A stretch of 64,000 bases of DNA from Elysia chlorotica (GCA_003991915.1 RQTK01000489.1:248390-312389); one strand, 5' to 3'; shown: positions 1-12,675, counted from the stretch's first letter. Numbers and translations: made by a program. Notes: a model not told the origin generated them from the sequence alone.

Positions 1-169
1 GCATTGATATTTATGTATTTTCCTAACTGCTATACGACGACGCAAAATGAAATCTCTACAAAAAATCAGTTAAAAAAAACTAGAAGCTTTCGAGATTCGG
101 GTATTTTGACGACTAGCTAGAATTAGTTAAAAACAGAATAACGAACGGAAAAGTCTTGAGAACACTCGG

Positions 170-403
170 TATTAAAAGAGTTATTAATAGAAAGCATACG
201 ACACCACAAACTGTCTTATTTTGGCCACAAAGCAAAACATGATAGCCTTGCTCAAGCAATCCTATCAGGCAGATTGGAAGGAAGAAGAGGGAAAGGCTTA
301 CTCAGGGGGAAGTGGTACAAAGACATAAAAGAGTGGACAAGGGACCTAGCTACATGTGAAGCTCAGACTGACGCAGGATCGTTTTGGCGTGGAAACCAAT
401 GAC
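170..403 (+). pseudogene. LINE (non-LTR retrotransposon) reverse transcriptase, C-terminal remnant
   Basis: An open frame ending at TGA (401-403) reads KLSYFGHKAKHDSLAQAIL, then GRLEGRRGKG, KWYKDIKEWT and a final FWRGNQ. This is the order found at the C-terminal end of many animal non-LTR retrotransposon ORF2 proteins: K-L-x-Y/F-F-G-H, an R/H-D-S-L segment, an E-G-x-R-x-x-G basic patch, W-x-x-x-I-K-E-W-T, then a short tail ending near W-R. Only about 75 codons remain. No endonuclease or RT catalytic motif lies upstream in the window, so it is a 5'-truncated dead copy. The assignment to a LINE is secure by pattern; the clade is not determined. The left edge is approximate. Confidence 0.7.
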
Positions 404-792
404 CATCACCTTCAGCAACTACAATCAGCTGTAGAACTGCAAGAATAATTATATCTTCGTATTTGATTGGATGTATTTTCACAAGCTGCTCGAAATTAAA
501 AAGTCGAAATGGATCATGCAAGTCAATGAGAACTATTTAAACACAGTAATATAGGGTTTCACTGGAATGATTTTGCGTATGTAGGTTAGGCTATTTTAGA
601 CGGTAAGGTTCTTCCTGATATCTTAGTTTAAAAAACATCTGTCAGAATATTGGTCTACCGACCGTATTTTAAAAAAGATATATAACTAACACACCTAGCG
701 CTAACACCTCATAGCAACAGTACTGTGGGCTCTGCTTATAAATTAAAACGTCTTACGAAATCTATAATTCTTTTGTACGTATAATTTCGTCA

Positions 793-847
<55 letters not shown>

Positions 848-1699
848 GTTTGCTTAGTCGCTTTTTAATTATTTTTGCATTTTTTGAAATGTCGATTTTT
901 ACATATGCTTTTGCTTCTTATTGATTACATTGATATTTGTTCGTTGGACCTTTGCTCTGTTTATTTTCTAAATCGTCACCCTCATACCCCATCTAGTGAC
1001 CCATTTGGCTAAACATTGACTAACATAACTAAGTGACTGTGTCTTGTTCTCAACAGCTTAGAATATTTTAACCAGTTCCAAAAAGACCTACTGAACACGC
1101 CATAGTAAGGACTGTTTAAAAAAACTATCTAGCTAACCTTTTTGACTAAAACAAATACTGAACCCGTCATAGTAAGAGCTTGGAATATAAAAAAAATATA
1201 TGCCTTTGTATAACTGCAAATTAAAGAAATATGTATTCTCCATTTTTACAAGGTATCGTGAGTAATATTTCCAATGCGCTTCTTTCAGTATCTATTTATG
1301 TATGTATAACAGCGTTCATTTACATTGGTTACATGCTAAGGCAGTCACAAACTTGAATTAATGGACCCCTCCCACCCCTTTCCCTTCAAGAATGGTATTT
1401 TAACATAATTATAAAAGGTTTCGCCCTTAGTGAACCCTATTTTTTCAGTACTCATCATTACAAGGAGCAGTATGCAAACATCAAACAGAGGCTAGCAACG
1501 TGTGAAAACTTTAAACCAGTAAATATTCATGCTACATTTCATACAAACTAGTTTAAGAAAATTATAAAGTAAACAGAAAACAAGTAGTTAAATATTTATT
1601 GAAAACATTTAATTATGTGGCGCAATGTCCATCCGCCTACATTATTTTTCACACAGATCATACTGAAATGAGATATTTGTATGACTCAACCTAAAAAGG
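404..1699. other. AT-rich stretch without recognisable gene
   Basis: I see no coding signal, RNA gene or conserved motif here apart from the CA dinucleotide array listed separately. Confidence 0.6.
794..842. repeat. (CA)n microsatellite
   Basis: An uninterrupted CA dinucleotide run of about 24 units ends in a short TATATA stretch. Confidence 0.97.
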
Positions 1700-1964
1700 A
1701 GAGGGGGGGGGAGGAGCCTTGGGGTTAAACATCGGCTTCCGACGCAGGAGGTCCGTGGTTAGAGCCCTGGTGATTTGGCGCCCCCTGCTGGTTGGATCGG
1801 TGTCAGTTTAATGTGACCACCTGAGACAGAAGAAGTCATGGTATCTCCCCCTCCATACCCCATTTTGTCGTGTGTGGCAGCACATAAATTGTCAGATGTC
1901 AGTCTCGGAGCCCGTCCATAATATAGCTTATAATGTTATAGTGCTGACGTTGGAACTCAACTTG
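1700..1964 (+). mobile_element. tRNA-derived SINE, family 1, near full length
   Basis: The head reads GGGTTAAACATCGGCTTCCG and then GGTCCGTGGTTAGAGCCC, a degenerate tRNA-like A box/B box pair. The body has the family blocks TGCTGGTTGGATCGGTGTCA, TAATGTGACC, a CTGAGACAG block, TCGTGTGTGGCAGCACATAA, ATTGTCAGATGTCAGTCT, CGTCCATAATATAG and GTGCTGACGTTGGA. These blocks recur in order in more than 20 other places in the window. The expected terminal GTTAAACCAACTC block is eroded. No target-site duplication was seen. Confidence 0.85.
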
Positions 1965-3640
1965 TGCGTCTCAAAGCTTTCCAATGAAGTCCGTGACAAT
2001 ATGTGTGGTGTAAAAAGCAACAGTTACTGACTGTCATTTCCAACAGAAACAGCAAAACCTATTGTAATGATACTTAGTAACACGAATCATACTGCTGACT
2101 TTTAATTTGATGGCTGTGCTGGAAAGACTCACTGGCCTTTAATCAATGGGGAGGTGTCTGATCTTTACATTGGTGTTGGTATAACCATATAGGCGAGTTT
2201 GGTTCACACTTAACTCAACACAGTCGCCGCGATTGTGACAGCCATCGTCATGAAATCGCAATTTTTTATTTTTATTTTTTTTTACAAAATTCATATTTTT
2301 CAAACAAATAAAGAGAGAATAAAAACTTTACAGATTTGAAAGCTTCAGCTTTTTATCTCTCAAATATCAAATAAACGCCTACATGTAAAAGATGTGACTG
2401 CCTTGAGAAAATGTTGCAACTGGTATCTTTTTTGGATAACAAAAATTCATTAAAACTAACAAAACAATCCAATATCTGAAAGAAAATCGCCATAATTGTT
2501 ATTTTCCAGTAGATTACATTGCATTCTCACTAAAAATATAATATCTTTTCAAATTCTCAAAAACAAAAACCCCACAAAGATAATGTTGTAATTTCAGGCA
2601 AAATAATAACGATAACAAAAAAGAGTTGTCTACAGCATAATTATTAACTTCTCCCAGACGATCCTTTTTACCCGTGTAGATTTACAATGTTCGTGCACTT
2701 TTATGTGTCTAGCACTTGAAATTAGGACGCCAAGGATGACATCGGAATCTTTCTCTTTTGCAATGAGCTAGTCAGAATTGAAAATTAGTAATCTGATTCC
2801 ATGTCGAAAGAGACAGCTAGCTTTACGCTCACGTGTTGCACTTAAAACGACTTAAAAAGAGAGTAATCTTAGACTGATGGGCGCAGCGCAGAAACAAAAC
2901 AAACCAAAAAAAATTAAGCAACGAACTACAATAATTAAAATAACAAAAAAAAAAAAAAAAACAACAGCGTGACACCCCCCCCCCCCCCCCCCCCAAAAAA
3001 AAAGGAAAAACAGAAAAAGAAAAAAAAGTTACGAGTCAAAAAATATCATTCGTTATAAATAATTATTGTAACGAGAGAGGTGGAGACATAGAGTTTCTCT
3101 AGATTCCTATGGTGATAATTACAAAGGTTCTATCGACTTAGACCCCAAACTAATGGTGATTTTTAGCAGTTCAAATGACCCTCAGTCCGCAGATACAGGA
3201 TCGTAGTTTATAGCATAGTTGGAGTTACTACCCGTAGTCTCAAATTTCCCTTCGAGCTTCTCGACATTTGGCATTTGACTTATATTTGTGGAGGAGCTTT
3301 TATTTCTTCAAATCCGAATTATTGCACAGAAATAGCTATATCTATAAATAAGAAAGAAATACATTAAACAACGTTTGAAACAATAACACTAAAATGACGA
3401 AAGGGAAAGAACATATTTAATGGCTTAAGGGAATCGTACCCTCTTTGTAGCACCTATTTGCGTTGCCAAGATTGGGCAAGTGTGCTAAAAACACTGTGCA
3501 TAATTTGCCCTATTTAATCTGTCAAATGTGTTAACTGTTTATACGAAATTAAATAGTACATCGAATATTATATACCGCTAGGCGATCATGTCTTAAAACT
3601 TTAAAAACAAAGAGATTTGAATTTACGAAATAGGTTGGTT
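1965..3640. other. AT-rich stretch without recognisable gene
   Basis: No convincing reading frame or RNA is visible. It includes a homopolymer patch listed separately. Confidence 0.55.
2945..3003. repeat. Poly(A) - poly(C) - poly(A) homopolymer patch
   Basis: A run of 17 A is followed by a short spacer, 20 consecutive C (2975-2994) and 9 A. Such a C run is prone to assembly error, and the length may not be exact. Confidence 0.9.
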
Positions 3641-3644
3641 ATAG

Positions 3645-3803
3645 GCGCAATCAATATCAATGGATTTGAAACGCAATCAATATCACAGGACTTCAGGCGT
3701 AATCAATATTACAAGACTTTAAGCCCAATCAATACTAATGAAATTTAACGCAATCAAAATCAATGGACTTTAAGCGAAATCAACATCAATATCCATGAAC
3801 TTA
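3645..3803. repeat. Degenerate ~27-bp minisatellite, about six units
   Basis: Units share the pattern CGCAATCAATATCAATGGA followed by CTTTAAG or a variant. Successive copies begin near 3645, 3671, 3697, 3723, 3749 and 3775, with several substitutions each. Confidence 0.8.
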
Positions 3804-3940
3804 AAGACACATAATTATACCACATAAAAACAAAAATGTACACATTTCATTAGACCCTTGTGTCTAATAGTTGTGTACACTTTGACTCTAGGTTTGTTGG
3901 CAGATCAGTTTAAGATGGTGTAATTTACGCCATTCGAATT

Positions 3941-4083
3941 GGATGAAAAGATGGTTGGTTTTCAAACATCTTCAGTGTTTGAGTCAGCCCAATTGTTTCG
4001 GGGGTATTGACTTTGTGTGAGAGCCTGGAGTACTCGCCCCGATCCCTGGATCTGACGAACATGACACGTTCTGAAAAGCACTA
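3941..4083 (+). repeat. Diverged ~140-bp direct repeat, copy 1
   Basis: The segment runs from GATGAAAAGATGGTTGG to ACATGACACGTTCTGA and contains ATTGTTTCGGGGGTATTGAC. It matches 4283-4425 in order with scattered substitutions. Function unknown. Confidence 0.8.
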
Positions 4084-4282
4084 TTCAAAATTACCCTTAG
4101 TCAAGGGTCTAAGTATTAACATAATATTATCATAGTTGTGTTATCCTACCTTAGGTCTCAATATTTTTATAAGCTTTTAAGACCAAATATAATTATTGAC
4201 TTTCATCGTTAGAAGAGTCTGTTTTTTGTCCAGAATCTTAATCATCAAGCAGACATACACATTCTCTAAATATGAAGAAATT

Positions 4283-4425
4283 ATATGAAAAGATGATTGG
4301 TTTTCATGTACCTTCCAGTGGTGAAGTCAGCCCTATTGTTTCGGGAATATTGACTTTACGTCAGAAACTCGAGTGCTTGTCTCGATCTCTGGACCTGCGA
4401 ACATGACACGTTCTGACAAGCAATC
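4283..4425 (+). repeat. Diverged ~140-bp direct repeat, copy 2
   Basis: This is the partner of 3941-4083, offset by about 342 bp. Shared blocks include CTATTGTTTCGGGAATATTG and GAACATGACACGTTCTGACA. The pair could be an old tandem duplication or two copies of an unknown dispersed repeat. Confidence 0.8.
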
Positions 4426-5004
4426 ATAACAACAGGGCGAAGTCTTTCAGGCTTCAAGACAACATCAGTTCCACCTGACCAGTAAATTACATAGTGGGCG
4501 CCGAAGAGTTAAGTCCTAGGTGCATGAAATGTGGATCTGTTTGCTTGCATTGCTATTGTATTGGTTATCTTAAGGGTTTCGTTTGTGCCGAATCAATCAG
4601 GTGTTGTTATTTTTATGTGATGGAAACTTTACCACAATTGGACATAAATGCAGCTTTATTTATGTATAATTACTAGTGGTTAATTGGTGAGATTTCATAC
4701 AGGCTGTTGACATGGACAGTAATCCAGGATCGGACACCAAACAAGCATAATTATAATATAGAACATTATGCGGATACAATCAGCGGTGAAGCAAAAGGTT
4801 TTAACGGTTTTAAAAGAAAAAAAATCTATAGCTTTATTTTTTATTTTTCAGGGATATTTGCACAAAATTCCCCAAAACAATGTTTAAATTGAGTTTGTTA
4901 ACATACAGTCTACTAATAGTAATCCGTATCGGACGCCGAATGAGCAAACGGACGGGAGTGTTTACACGCACTATAGTTTTGTTGAGATCAATATTGCTGT
5001 TTAC

Positions 5005-5400
5005 AATTTTTGCTATACGCACTATAACAGTGTAACTGTTCAAAAAAGTTGCTACGAACTATATATATTTTTTAAAAATAAAATAATTTTTTTGCTCGAG
5101 CCTTCGAAGAAAGCGAAACTTTCTCCTAGATTAGGTTTTTTAAGTTCAAGAAATATTACATACAGTGTGAGATAAGAATGTTGCGCTATGTACCGTTTCT
5201 GTTTTTGTTTTTAAATTATAATTGATACGAATACGGTACTATTATTTACTAATTAATGGTTTATATTAAGTATAGGAAAAATTAAAAAAATACGACCCAG
5301 GTCCAGGTCCCATAATGAGTATTGTAGCTATGGAGAAGTAGCATAGTATTTTTAAACAACCAAAAAGTAAAAAAAAGACTGGTTAGGGCCTAGGATTACG
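5005..5400 (+). repeat. Dispersed repeat family D, copy at 5 kb
   Basis: The block GCTATACGCACTATAACAGTG, then TTGCTCGA, AAGCGAAACTTTCTCC and ATTACATACAGTGTGA, recurs in the same order at 49716-49900. Its right half, read on the other strand (CCAGTC, poly-T, ACTTTTTGG, then ACTCATTATGGGACCTGG), matches 18318-18440 and 18895-18990. The common element is therefore at least 400 bp. No ORF is visible in it. Confidence 0.6.
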
Positions 5401-5519
5401 GTGCATTTACATTAAACTGTGTTTTTTTTTTCTAAATATGTGAAGAGAAACTAAAAATAAAGTTTTGGAGACGATCAAACAAAAAATTAAAAAGTGTCTG
5501 CCTGTGCCTAGGATTTTGC

Positions 5520-8500
5520 AAAGTTTTAATTCTAGGCCTATATCATCAAACTTCTTTCAAGACACGTGTGCATGTATTTATTGATAATCAATACGTTATG
5601 TTTGAATTGATGGTAAGTCACCTTAATTACAAGGCGATTTCTCCAATTTCATAGCATAATCCTTATAATTTGTCCAGTTTACGTCAATACATTTACACTA
5701 ATACTTCTGGCCGTGGCCCTTCTCGGTCCTTCGTCTGTGACACTTTGACAGCCTTCTCCATCCTTGATGTGAGCTCTATCCATTTCTGGCCGTCACGTTA
5801 TCCTACTTACTAACAACATGAAATTATCTCGGGTCTACTTCAATAGGTGTTAAGAATTCGCTAGTTTCCTTCTTTGAAACCACTTGTGTAAAACTGTGAT
5901 AGATGGTTCCTTTGCTAGCCTAACGAAATAATCAATATATTAGTTATTGTGCCAGCAATCCTCCAGAAACACATCAATACTGAAAACGAACTGATTCACC
6001 AATTATCTTCTACTTCGTGATGAATGTATGATTAATTTAATGAAATATTAATGTCTCTGTGGAGCCTAGTAAACAACTTACAAAAAACCAAATGATAATC
6101 TATAGTAAGTTTTTGTTTCTGATGAAGGCTCAAGGCCAAATATGTATCCGTTTTGTAATGTTATAGTTGCACTATACCAGTACACGTATAGTTTGTTTTT
6201 GTGTGCCTTGTATTTCTTTCGTGAGAAGAAGCAGATGTCGTTTATCGAACCCTGGTCATTGTGTATAAACCTAAAAAAAACCCATCTTTATTCAAATAAA
6301 ACATCAATGTTGCAGCAATGTCGTACAGCGGTGTTCAGAAAGACTGATACACAGACTTGTAACGGGGATAGTCATAATGGTAAAACAAATAGCATAATAT
6401 AGAAATTCTCGGAATTGAGTTCGCCTCACATTACCATTATAGTTTTCCCTTTGCATTGATGCACCTATGTGTTATATTAATTTTAGAAACACAACATTTC
6501 TTCAAAAACTGAATCGCTGAGTAAATAATTATAATTGAATTTTATTTTTAAACTAAAAATAGAAGTATAGAACCAAGGTGCAATGTGAAGCATCATAATT
6601 AGGATCGCAATGTTTCAGTTATGTGAAATGCAACGCGCACTGCACAACAAAAGAAAACCAGCGTACGAACATAAAGAAAGATGTCCACATGATTATATAC
6701 AACGAGTTTGAGATGTGTCGCTTCACCAGGCTTTCGATCTCAATCTCACCCTTCAGAAAAGTAGGCTTGGCTATTTCCTGCCACAGATCAATGCGATATC
6801 GATTTCGTGTAGTTGTAGTTTGAAAATCAATTGAATTGAAGAAAAAGGGACTAAAAGAAAAAAGAACCTCAATGTAACATAGATTGCAGTTAAAAATAGG
6901 CCTACATTTAAGAAAATCCCTATTTACCAGCGATGGCATGATTATTTCCTACTATCGTCCTGTAGTGAGTACATTTAATGAATACGTTACTCGGAGGTTT
7001 CATAATGCCCCTTAGAAAAGGAAACGATTCGTTCAATGTTCTAATCTTTCATTCAGGGTTGAGTCCATTTTAGACGTCTCTTTTGTTAGCCTTGAACAGC
7101 TATTGAGATGCCATCTCTGTGTATTGCACGGAAGAGAATTCCCGCTGAGTGCCTATGTTAAAGGCTTAGCCGCAGATGTCTTGATCGCTTTTCAATAGCT
7201 TTGCGGGGATCTTTTCTACTCAACAATTGCCTGTTTGAAATATGATGTTAATCGATTTACATGTAATCTCATTTTTAAACCATACCAGATACTTCTATAG
7301 AAATTTATACATTTTGAAAACAAGTTCATTTTAGGTGAATAATTTTAATCATAGCTTGCTTGGTAATTTTGAAAAAAACCTTTACATTTATTCAAATACT
7401 AGATCTATATTAGTGAAAACAGAAAATATTTTTTTCAAGTAAAAAATAACTATTTACACAAAACTTGCAACAAATTAGAGCAAAGTTAACAGTAACTTTG
7501 ATGAAGCGCATCGTTTTCGATGCTAGAGACAAACTACAAGGCTATGTTTCGAAAGTAACTCAGGCAGTATAATTCCTGGGACAGCAAACAGCCATTTACC
7601 CCTCACGCACATTTGCGATTTGCATCTCCATATCTGAACTAAGTCCAGAGAAGTTAGTGGCCAGGCGTGACTAAACGTTTCCTTGGGCCCTGGTGATTGG
7701 TTTCCGTCACTTGCCCGGAATCCGGTCTTAACAGCGAGGCTCGCGGCCTGTACAGAAAACCCCATTTGCCCAATACATGAACAGTGGTGCAACTTGTTTG
7801 GACAAAAGTGACTGTTGCGCAAAATATCAGATCGGTTTCGAAAACCTCAGAACTAGTATGTGGGTACATGATTAAATTACAAGTGATGTCCATTTTTGAA
7901 AGAAACGAAATAGATTAGTTTAGAAGACTTCCACAATAGTGGGGATTTTGTTTTTCCCTTTTAGGAGGGGGTGAAGGGAGAGGGTTGTGTATTTTGTCAC
8001 ATTGCTTACACCTAGGCTACTACATAGTAGTGTACACCAAATCGGCTGTTACCTCAGACAGGACGTTTATCAATCAGGCTAAATTATTGCGTTTCTACAA
8101 AGAATTTCTAGTAATCTTTAATTCGTTAATGTTGATAAGATAGTGTGTCCAATTCACCGTTAATAATAATTATTCAACAATTGGCCTACAACTGGGACCC
8201 ACTACCTTGAATCAACGACCCAATTTCGTTTTTTGTGTTTGTTATCTCATTTCATGTTTGCATATATACAAACAACAAGTATAATTGTTTATGCTTTTCA
8301 AAAACTAAAAAAAATGGTTTGTTTATTTCAATATTGGTGGGCATCGTTAGTTTATTTCCCTTGCATACTTTCCATGGTATACCCTACCATTATGGGCGTA
8401 CAACGCCATCTTTAAATACATAAACTTAAGCATCTTTAAGCATCATCCACTCTTAAATACTGTTATTATTTCTCAGCAAACAAAATCGTATAGCGGATCA

Positions 8501-8555
8501 CACAACTTCTTACGAAGATACGGCAAGATGGTTGGTTGATCTGATTTCTTTACGT
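5520..8555. other. Unique AT-rich stretch without recognisable gene
   Basis: Small frames occur, but none shows protein-like composition with splice sites. Two sub-stretches are less AT-rich than their surroundings and look non-repetitive: about 7050-7220 and 7540-7870. Either could be conserved non-coding DNA, but nothing in the sequence proves it. Confidence 0.5.
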
Positions 8556-8559
8556 CCAA

Positions 8560-8706
8560 GTCAGCAACAGGACTATATAACGGACGGATCCCAAGATTAA
8601 CGTCAAATAACTCTAGTTGCCACCATGCCTGGAGCGACAGAGTCGGAATACCATGACTTCTGGCTCAGCCGTGAAAGCTCAAAATTATACTGACATCAAC
8701 CTAACC
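8560..8706 (-). mobile_element. SINE family 1 fragment, old
   Basis: Read on the minus strand, the blocks ACTGGTTAGGTTGATGTCAG, TATAATTTTGAG, GGCTGAGCCAGAAGTCATGG and a decayed GTTAATCTTGGGATCCGTCC tail match the SINE body. The tRNA-like head is missing. Confidence 0.65.
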
Positions 8707-8900
8707 AGTAACTTCTAACGAGGTAATTTAACTATTTGTGTAATAGTACCCCCTCTATAAATATCTGATGGAGTCAGGGCAGCTCGTGATTCCGTGATAT
8801 TGACCATCCAGTACTGTCTCTTGCAGTGACTGACCCGGACTCTGTCGCTACAATTGCAGTCATTATTGATTCTTTAACGTCGAAAGTGAGCAACTGGACG

Positions 8901-9150
8901 GAGGGCGCAGTGGCCCTAGGGTAGAACATCGACTTCCGACGCAAAAGGTCTGGGTTTAAGTCCTGGCGATTGCGCTCCCTACTGGTTGGATGGGTGTCAG
9001 TTTAATGTCACCAGGTGAGACACATGGTATCGCCGCTCTGTCTCGTGTGTGGCAGCACATAAAATTGTCAGAAGTCATTCTTGGGGCACGTCCACACAAT
9101 AGCCTATATAGTGCTGATGTTAGACGTTAAACCAACTCAACAACATTTAC
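8901..9150 (+). mobile_element. tRNA-derived SINE, family 1, near full length
   Basis: The element starts GAGGGCGCAGTGGCCCTAGG and has the head block ATCGACTTCCGACGCAAAAG. It keeps CTACTGGTTGGATGGGTGTC, CTGTCTCGTGTGTGGCAGCA, CAATAGCCTATATAGTGCTG and ends GACGTTAAACCAACTCAAC. No target-site duplication is evident. Confidence 0.9.
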
Positions 9151-9172
9151 AAGAGCAACTGGCCCTTATCCC

Positions 9173-9262
9173 GTACGGGTCCTGAGACTGACGGTTTTAG
9201 GTGTCCCCACACACTGCACGCTGAGACAGAGCAGGGATACCAGAACTTTAGTCTAAGTGGTA
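9173..9262 (-). mobile_element. SINE family 1 3' fragment
   Basis: On the minus strand it carries the variant blocks GGTATCCCTGCTCTGTCTCA, GTGTGTGGGGACACC, CGTCAGTCTCAGGACCCGT. It is truncated at both ends and probably an independent old insertion. Confidence 0.55.
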
Positions 9263-9524
9263 ATGCGATAATGACCATCTAACACTGTCCCTTGTCGTAA
9301 CAGACGTGGAGTCTGTGGCTATAATTGCTGTCATTGTTGCAGGTCTCGTCCAACCAGTTAATAGTTTTTGATAGTTCGCGTAATTAGGCCTTGGGATATG
9401 GATAGCTCGACAAACAGTGCTTTAAATTTTAGACTCAGGTTTAAAGGTACTTCAGAATGGTAGTGGTAGAAACCTTAAGTCTGAGGTGTGAGCTGATGGC
9501 ATTGTTTTTTTTACACATGAGCCT

Positions 9525-9610
9525 GGGGGAGGGTGCTAGCATAGTCGGTAGAGCCTGTGGCTTCTTATCAAGTCGACCGAGGTTCTGCATACCGATATAG
9601 CTGCCTAGGT
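9525..9610 (+). mobile_element. tRNA-like SINE head, different from family 1
   Basis: GTGCTAGCATAGTCGGTAGA resembles a tRNA A box region, and GAGGTTCTGCATACC resembles a B box about 35 bases later. It does not fold as an intact tRNA by eye. It sits just upstream of a LINE tail, as expected of a SINE or LINE fragment cluster. Confidence 0.45.
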
Positions 9611-9659
9611 CCCTACTGAGATATTTAAAGCTATAAATACATAAAACCTGCTGGCCGAT

Positions 9660-9915
9660 CAGTGTACAAAGACATTGTTTTCGGAGACATAAAGAAAAGG
9701 AAACAATTATTCTTCGGACATGCCTGTAGAAGTAAATATACTTTAATGAAAGATATAGTGAACGATTTAAGGCACAAGGAGTAGAGGACGCCCTATATAA
9801 GGATACATATACACCATCATTGAATGGACCAGGAGAAATAGAAAAATATATGCACCAATCCAGAAATACGAGACGTATAATGATCCACACATATGCACAA
9901 GGCGCTGTATTGTGA
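9660..9915 (+). pseudogene. LINE reverse transcriptase C-terminal remnant, decayed
   Basis: The frame reads IKKRKQLFFGHACRSKYTLM and KDIVNDLRHK, then stop codons interrupt it. Further downstream it recovers as NICTNPEIRD. The R-K-x-x-F-F-G-H-x-x-R block is the hallmark of non-LTR retrotransposon ORF2 C-terminal ends, also seen at 170-403. Several stops show it is dead. Boundaries are approximate. Confidence 0.55.
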
Positions 9916-9954
9916 GTGAGTGACTGGGTCAGTATTAAAAGTAAGCTTCAAGTG

Positions 9955-10080
9955 AAGCACTTTGTTCCCTACTGCTTCGATCGCTGTCAATATGATGTGA
10001 CCGCTTGGGACTTTCCTGGTAAACCTGCTCTGTCTATTAATCAAAGCATGTAGAACTTTCTGACATTGATCTGGGAACCC
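9955..10080 (+). mobile_element. SINE family 1 fragment, strongly diverged
   Basis: The blocks TTCCCTACTGCTTCGATCGC, TGTCAATATGATGTGACCGC, CTGCTCTGTC and a decayed GACATTGATCTGGGAACCC tail lie in the family order. Confidence 0.5.
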
Positions 10081-11125
10081 AAAACAATAGTCATCATTAG
10101 TCCTTCTTTGTTCAGCCAGAGAAGTAATTTACCTGCAATGACTCCAGTCAAAACATGCCCTTATGTGAATCCAATAATACTACGCCAGGCCACGTAGGAT
10201 ACTGAAAAGTAAGTTATGTGAATATAAAACAAATAGCGGACAAGAAGTGTATATGGACATCTGACCTACCAGGCATCTAGACGAAATCGTTGGGCGTCTT
10301 GATTAATTTCCCTCTTGTTCAAATTATCCCTATCGTCAAGACTTTTTTGGTCATGCGAAAAAATAAAGTGACATGCAGCTTTGCATCTGCATTACGAATG
10401 CTTTAAAATATTTTTGAATTAAAACGAAAAAGTATTCTATATCTGCAGATATACATGCTTTAAAAAGTATATTGAGACTTTCCTTTATTTAAAACTTACA
10501 GACCCCCACATAATCATCTAGACGCCAATATGCCTAATCTGCATGTGGGTCTCAGAGTTGTAAAAACGGTGCATTGATTTCCCTGAGCGCTATCGATATT
10601 TCTCCAGGGAGGCAGATGTATTCGCTATCAGGGCATTCGGAAATTGGAAACTGCTACAATTATTATTTGAAGCTCAGCTGTTTAATAAATCTAATTTCCT
10701 TCTGCCACAATGATATGTATTTTATCTTTTTGCACTGCAGTAGTATTATACCTATACAAGCTTTAAAATATATATACATGTATCAGCTGTATATATTGCT
10801 TATTATGGAATTTAGAAAATGAGAACTGTTACCATTATTATTCGAGTATCTGTTGCTCATTAATTCTGTCTGGTTTTCTTGTACCACAGCTGTTTGTATT
10901 TTTCAAATCGTTCATGGATGTGTCACCAGATGCATAGGAAAAACATTGCAAAATAACTAAAAGGTTAATTTATATATTCTTTATAAACGAATTCAACACA
11001 TTCTTAAACAAAAATGTTAAAATACTTTGGTCACAGTAGCGGGGCTGTCTTCTAGTGTTCTATTGTATTCTAGATCTCAAGCAAAATCACTATTCAGTAA
11101 CGGGATCCCAAATGGTATACCCGAC
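10081..11125. other. AT-rich stretch without recognisable gene
   Basis: No feature recognised. Short frames here look random. Confidence 0.55.
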
Positions 11126-11127
11126 AC

Positions 11128-11268
11128 TTGGCTAGTCATATTATACTGACTGGCAGATATGCAACCAGTAAAGAAAAAAGCACTGCGGCTATAGTGGGGC
11201 TCGAGCCCTGGAACGTTTGTATTGGAAGCCAACGTTTTAACCCAGGGTACTTGCTGTATCATTTTCGA
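11128..11268 (-). mobile_element. SINE family 1 5' half, old
   Basis: The minus strand shows AACGTTGGCTTCCAATACAA, a B-box-like AGGGCTCGAGCCCC, then CTTTACTGGTTGCATATCTG and CAGTATAATATGAC. This is head plus start of body; the 3' half is absent. Confidence 0.55.
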
Positions 11269-11930
11269 AGCTATGCTATTAATTGAGTTATATTAAATCC
11301 TTTACGACAAAAATTTTATTTCTCTTTTAGGACTTGTAAAAAGTAAAGTTTATCTCGTGCTGTTTGGCAGGGCCTTGGGGAAACAAGAGTTAAGGTCCAG
11401 ACTGTTTTAGGCAAAAGGCAGGGTATTAATTTGTAGGGTAGGTTGCCATTATTTTTCTACTGAAACAGCAGGGGTCCAGCAAAAAAATGTATTCCCTGCC
11501 GGCTAATGAACCCAGCGTTTTCACAGTGGTTGCCCAACGCCCTTACCATTACGTGTACAGAATACCCCTATAAATAGTATTTGTTTTTTTAAATTAGTTT
11601 AACGTATTAAACATGAACCTCATGCATTTTTAAACAGCATTGTTTAAAGGCAGCAACTGCACCAAACTTTGAGTCGGCCAACGAGCATTTAAGTTGCATC
11701 TGACATTATCAACCCTGCAGTTGGGATAAGGGAAACACGCCATTTATCAATATGAAATGTCAAGCAATTAGAGACAAGTGATCAGTGCGAGAGAAAGAGA
11801 GGGGAAGAAACGAAAAGACAAAAAGAAAGAGAGATAGAAAATAAATGAGACACAGACGGGACAGGAACTTAATTTAAAACAGATAACAGTATCTACAGAC
11901 CTCTTTTAAGCATTGCTTTGGAGAACTCTG

Positions 11931-12207
11931 GCAATTTAATGTCTCTTACTTTCCTCATGAAGCAAAAGGGAGACAGATGTTTACAAAAGATCAAGTTAAT
12001 AGAAATAAAACAAGGGTTAAATGCGTCTATCCATCCATAATTATCTAGATCGCAGTGCCCTATTTCTTTGGCTTTCTTTTTACAGAACTTTTCAAAGACA
12101 TAACCCCCCCCCCCCAAGGGAAACACGCCATTTATCAATACAGCGATTGTTATGTTATAAGATCATTAACAGGCATACAAGGAGATAGACAGAGAGAGAG
12201 AGAGGGG

Positions 12208-12253
<46 letters not shown>

Positions 12254-12600
12254 GAGAGAGAGAGACAGCAGCAGACAGACAGACAGACAGACAGACCCTC
12301 CCCCGGCCTCTACCCTCCACAACAAAAAACAAAAACAAATAAAGAAAAAAAATCGCTCTCATAATTTAATGTCTTTTACTTTCCCCATAAAGGAAAAGGG
12401 AAAGTGATTTTTACAACAATAAACCAATGTAATAGAAATAAAAAAAAGGGTGAAGTCAAAACGAGATTGGCCACAGCCTATTTCCGCCCAAAATTATCTA
12501 GATCGCGGCTCCCTATTTCTTTGGCTTCCCTTATTACAGGGACTGAAAGGTTTCGCAGACATACCCCCCTCCCCCCAGAAAAAGCATGTATGTAAAAAGG
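11931..12600 (+). repeat. Tandem duplication of a ~200-bp non-coding unit
   Basis: Unit 1 (about 11931-12140) and unit 2 (about 12362-12600) both carry AATTTAATGTCT, ACTTTCC, AATAGAAATAAAA, AATTATCTAGATCGC and CCCTATTTCTTTGGCTT, then a C-rich run after AGACATA. A GGGAAACACGCCATTTATCA block appears at 11730 and again at 12118. The GA/CAGA microsatellite lies between the units. Confidence 0.75.
12189..12298. repeat. (GA)n and (CAGA)n microsatellite
   Basis: Nearly pure GA, interrupted by a G7 run, ends in about six CAGA units. Confidence 0.95.
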
Positions 12601-12675
12601 ACAATGGATCTCTTTAAGAGAGGGGAAGAACCGAGACGGATTCCAGATAAGAGTAATTGAATGGATCATGGAGTC

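Noticed and set aside
7523-7893. Two overlapping minus-strand frames of 99 and 79 codons
   Set aside because: Less AT-rich than the surroundings, but no family resemblance, acceptor/donor pair or start context; left as possible conserved non-coding DNA.
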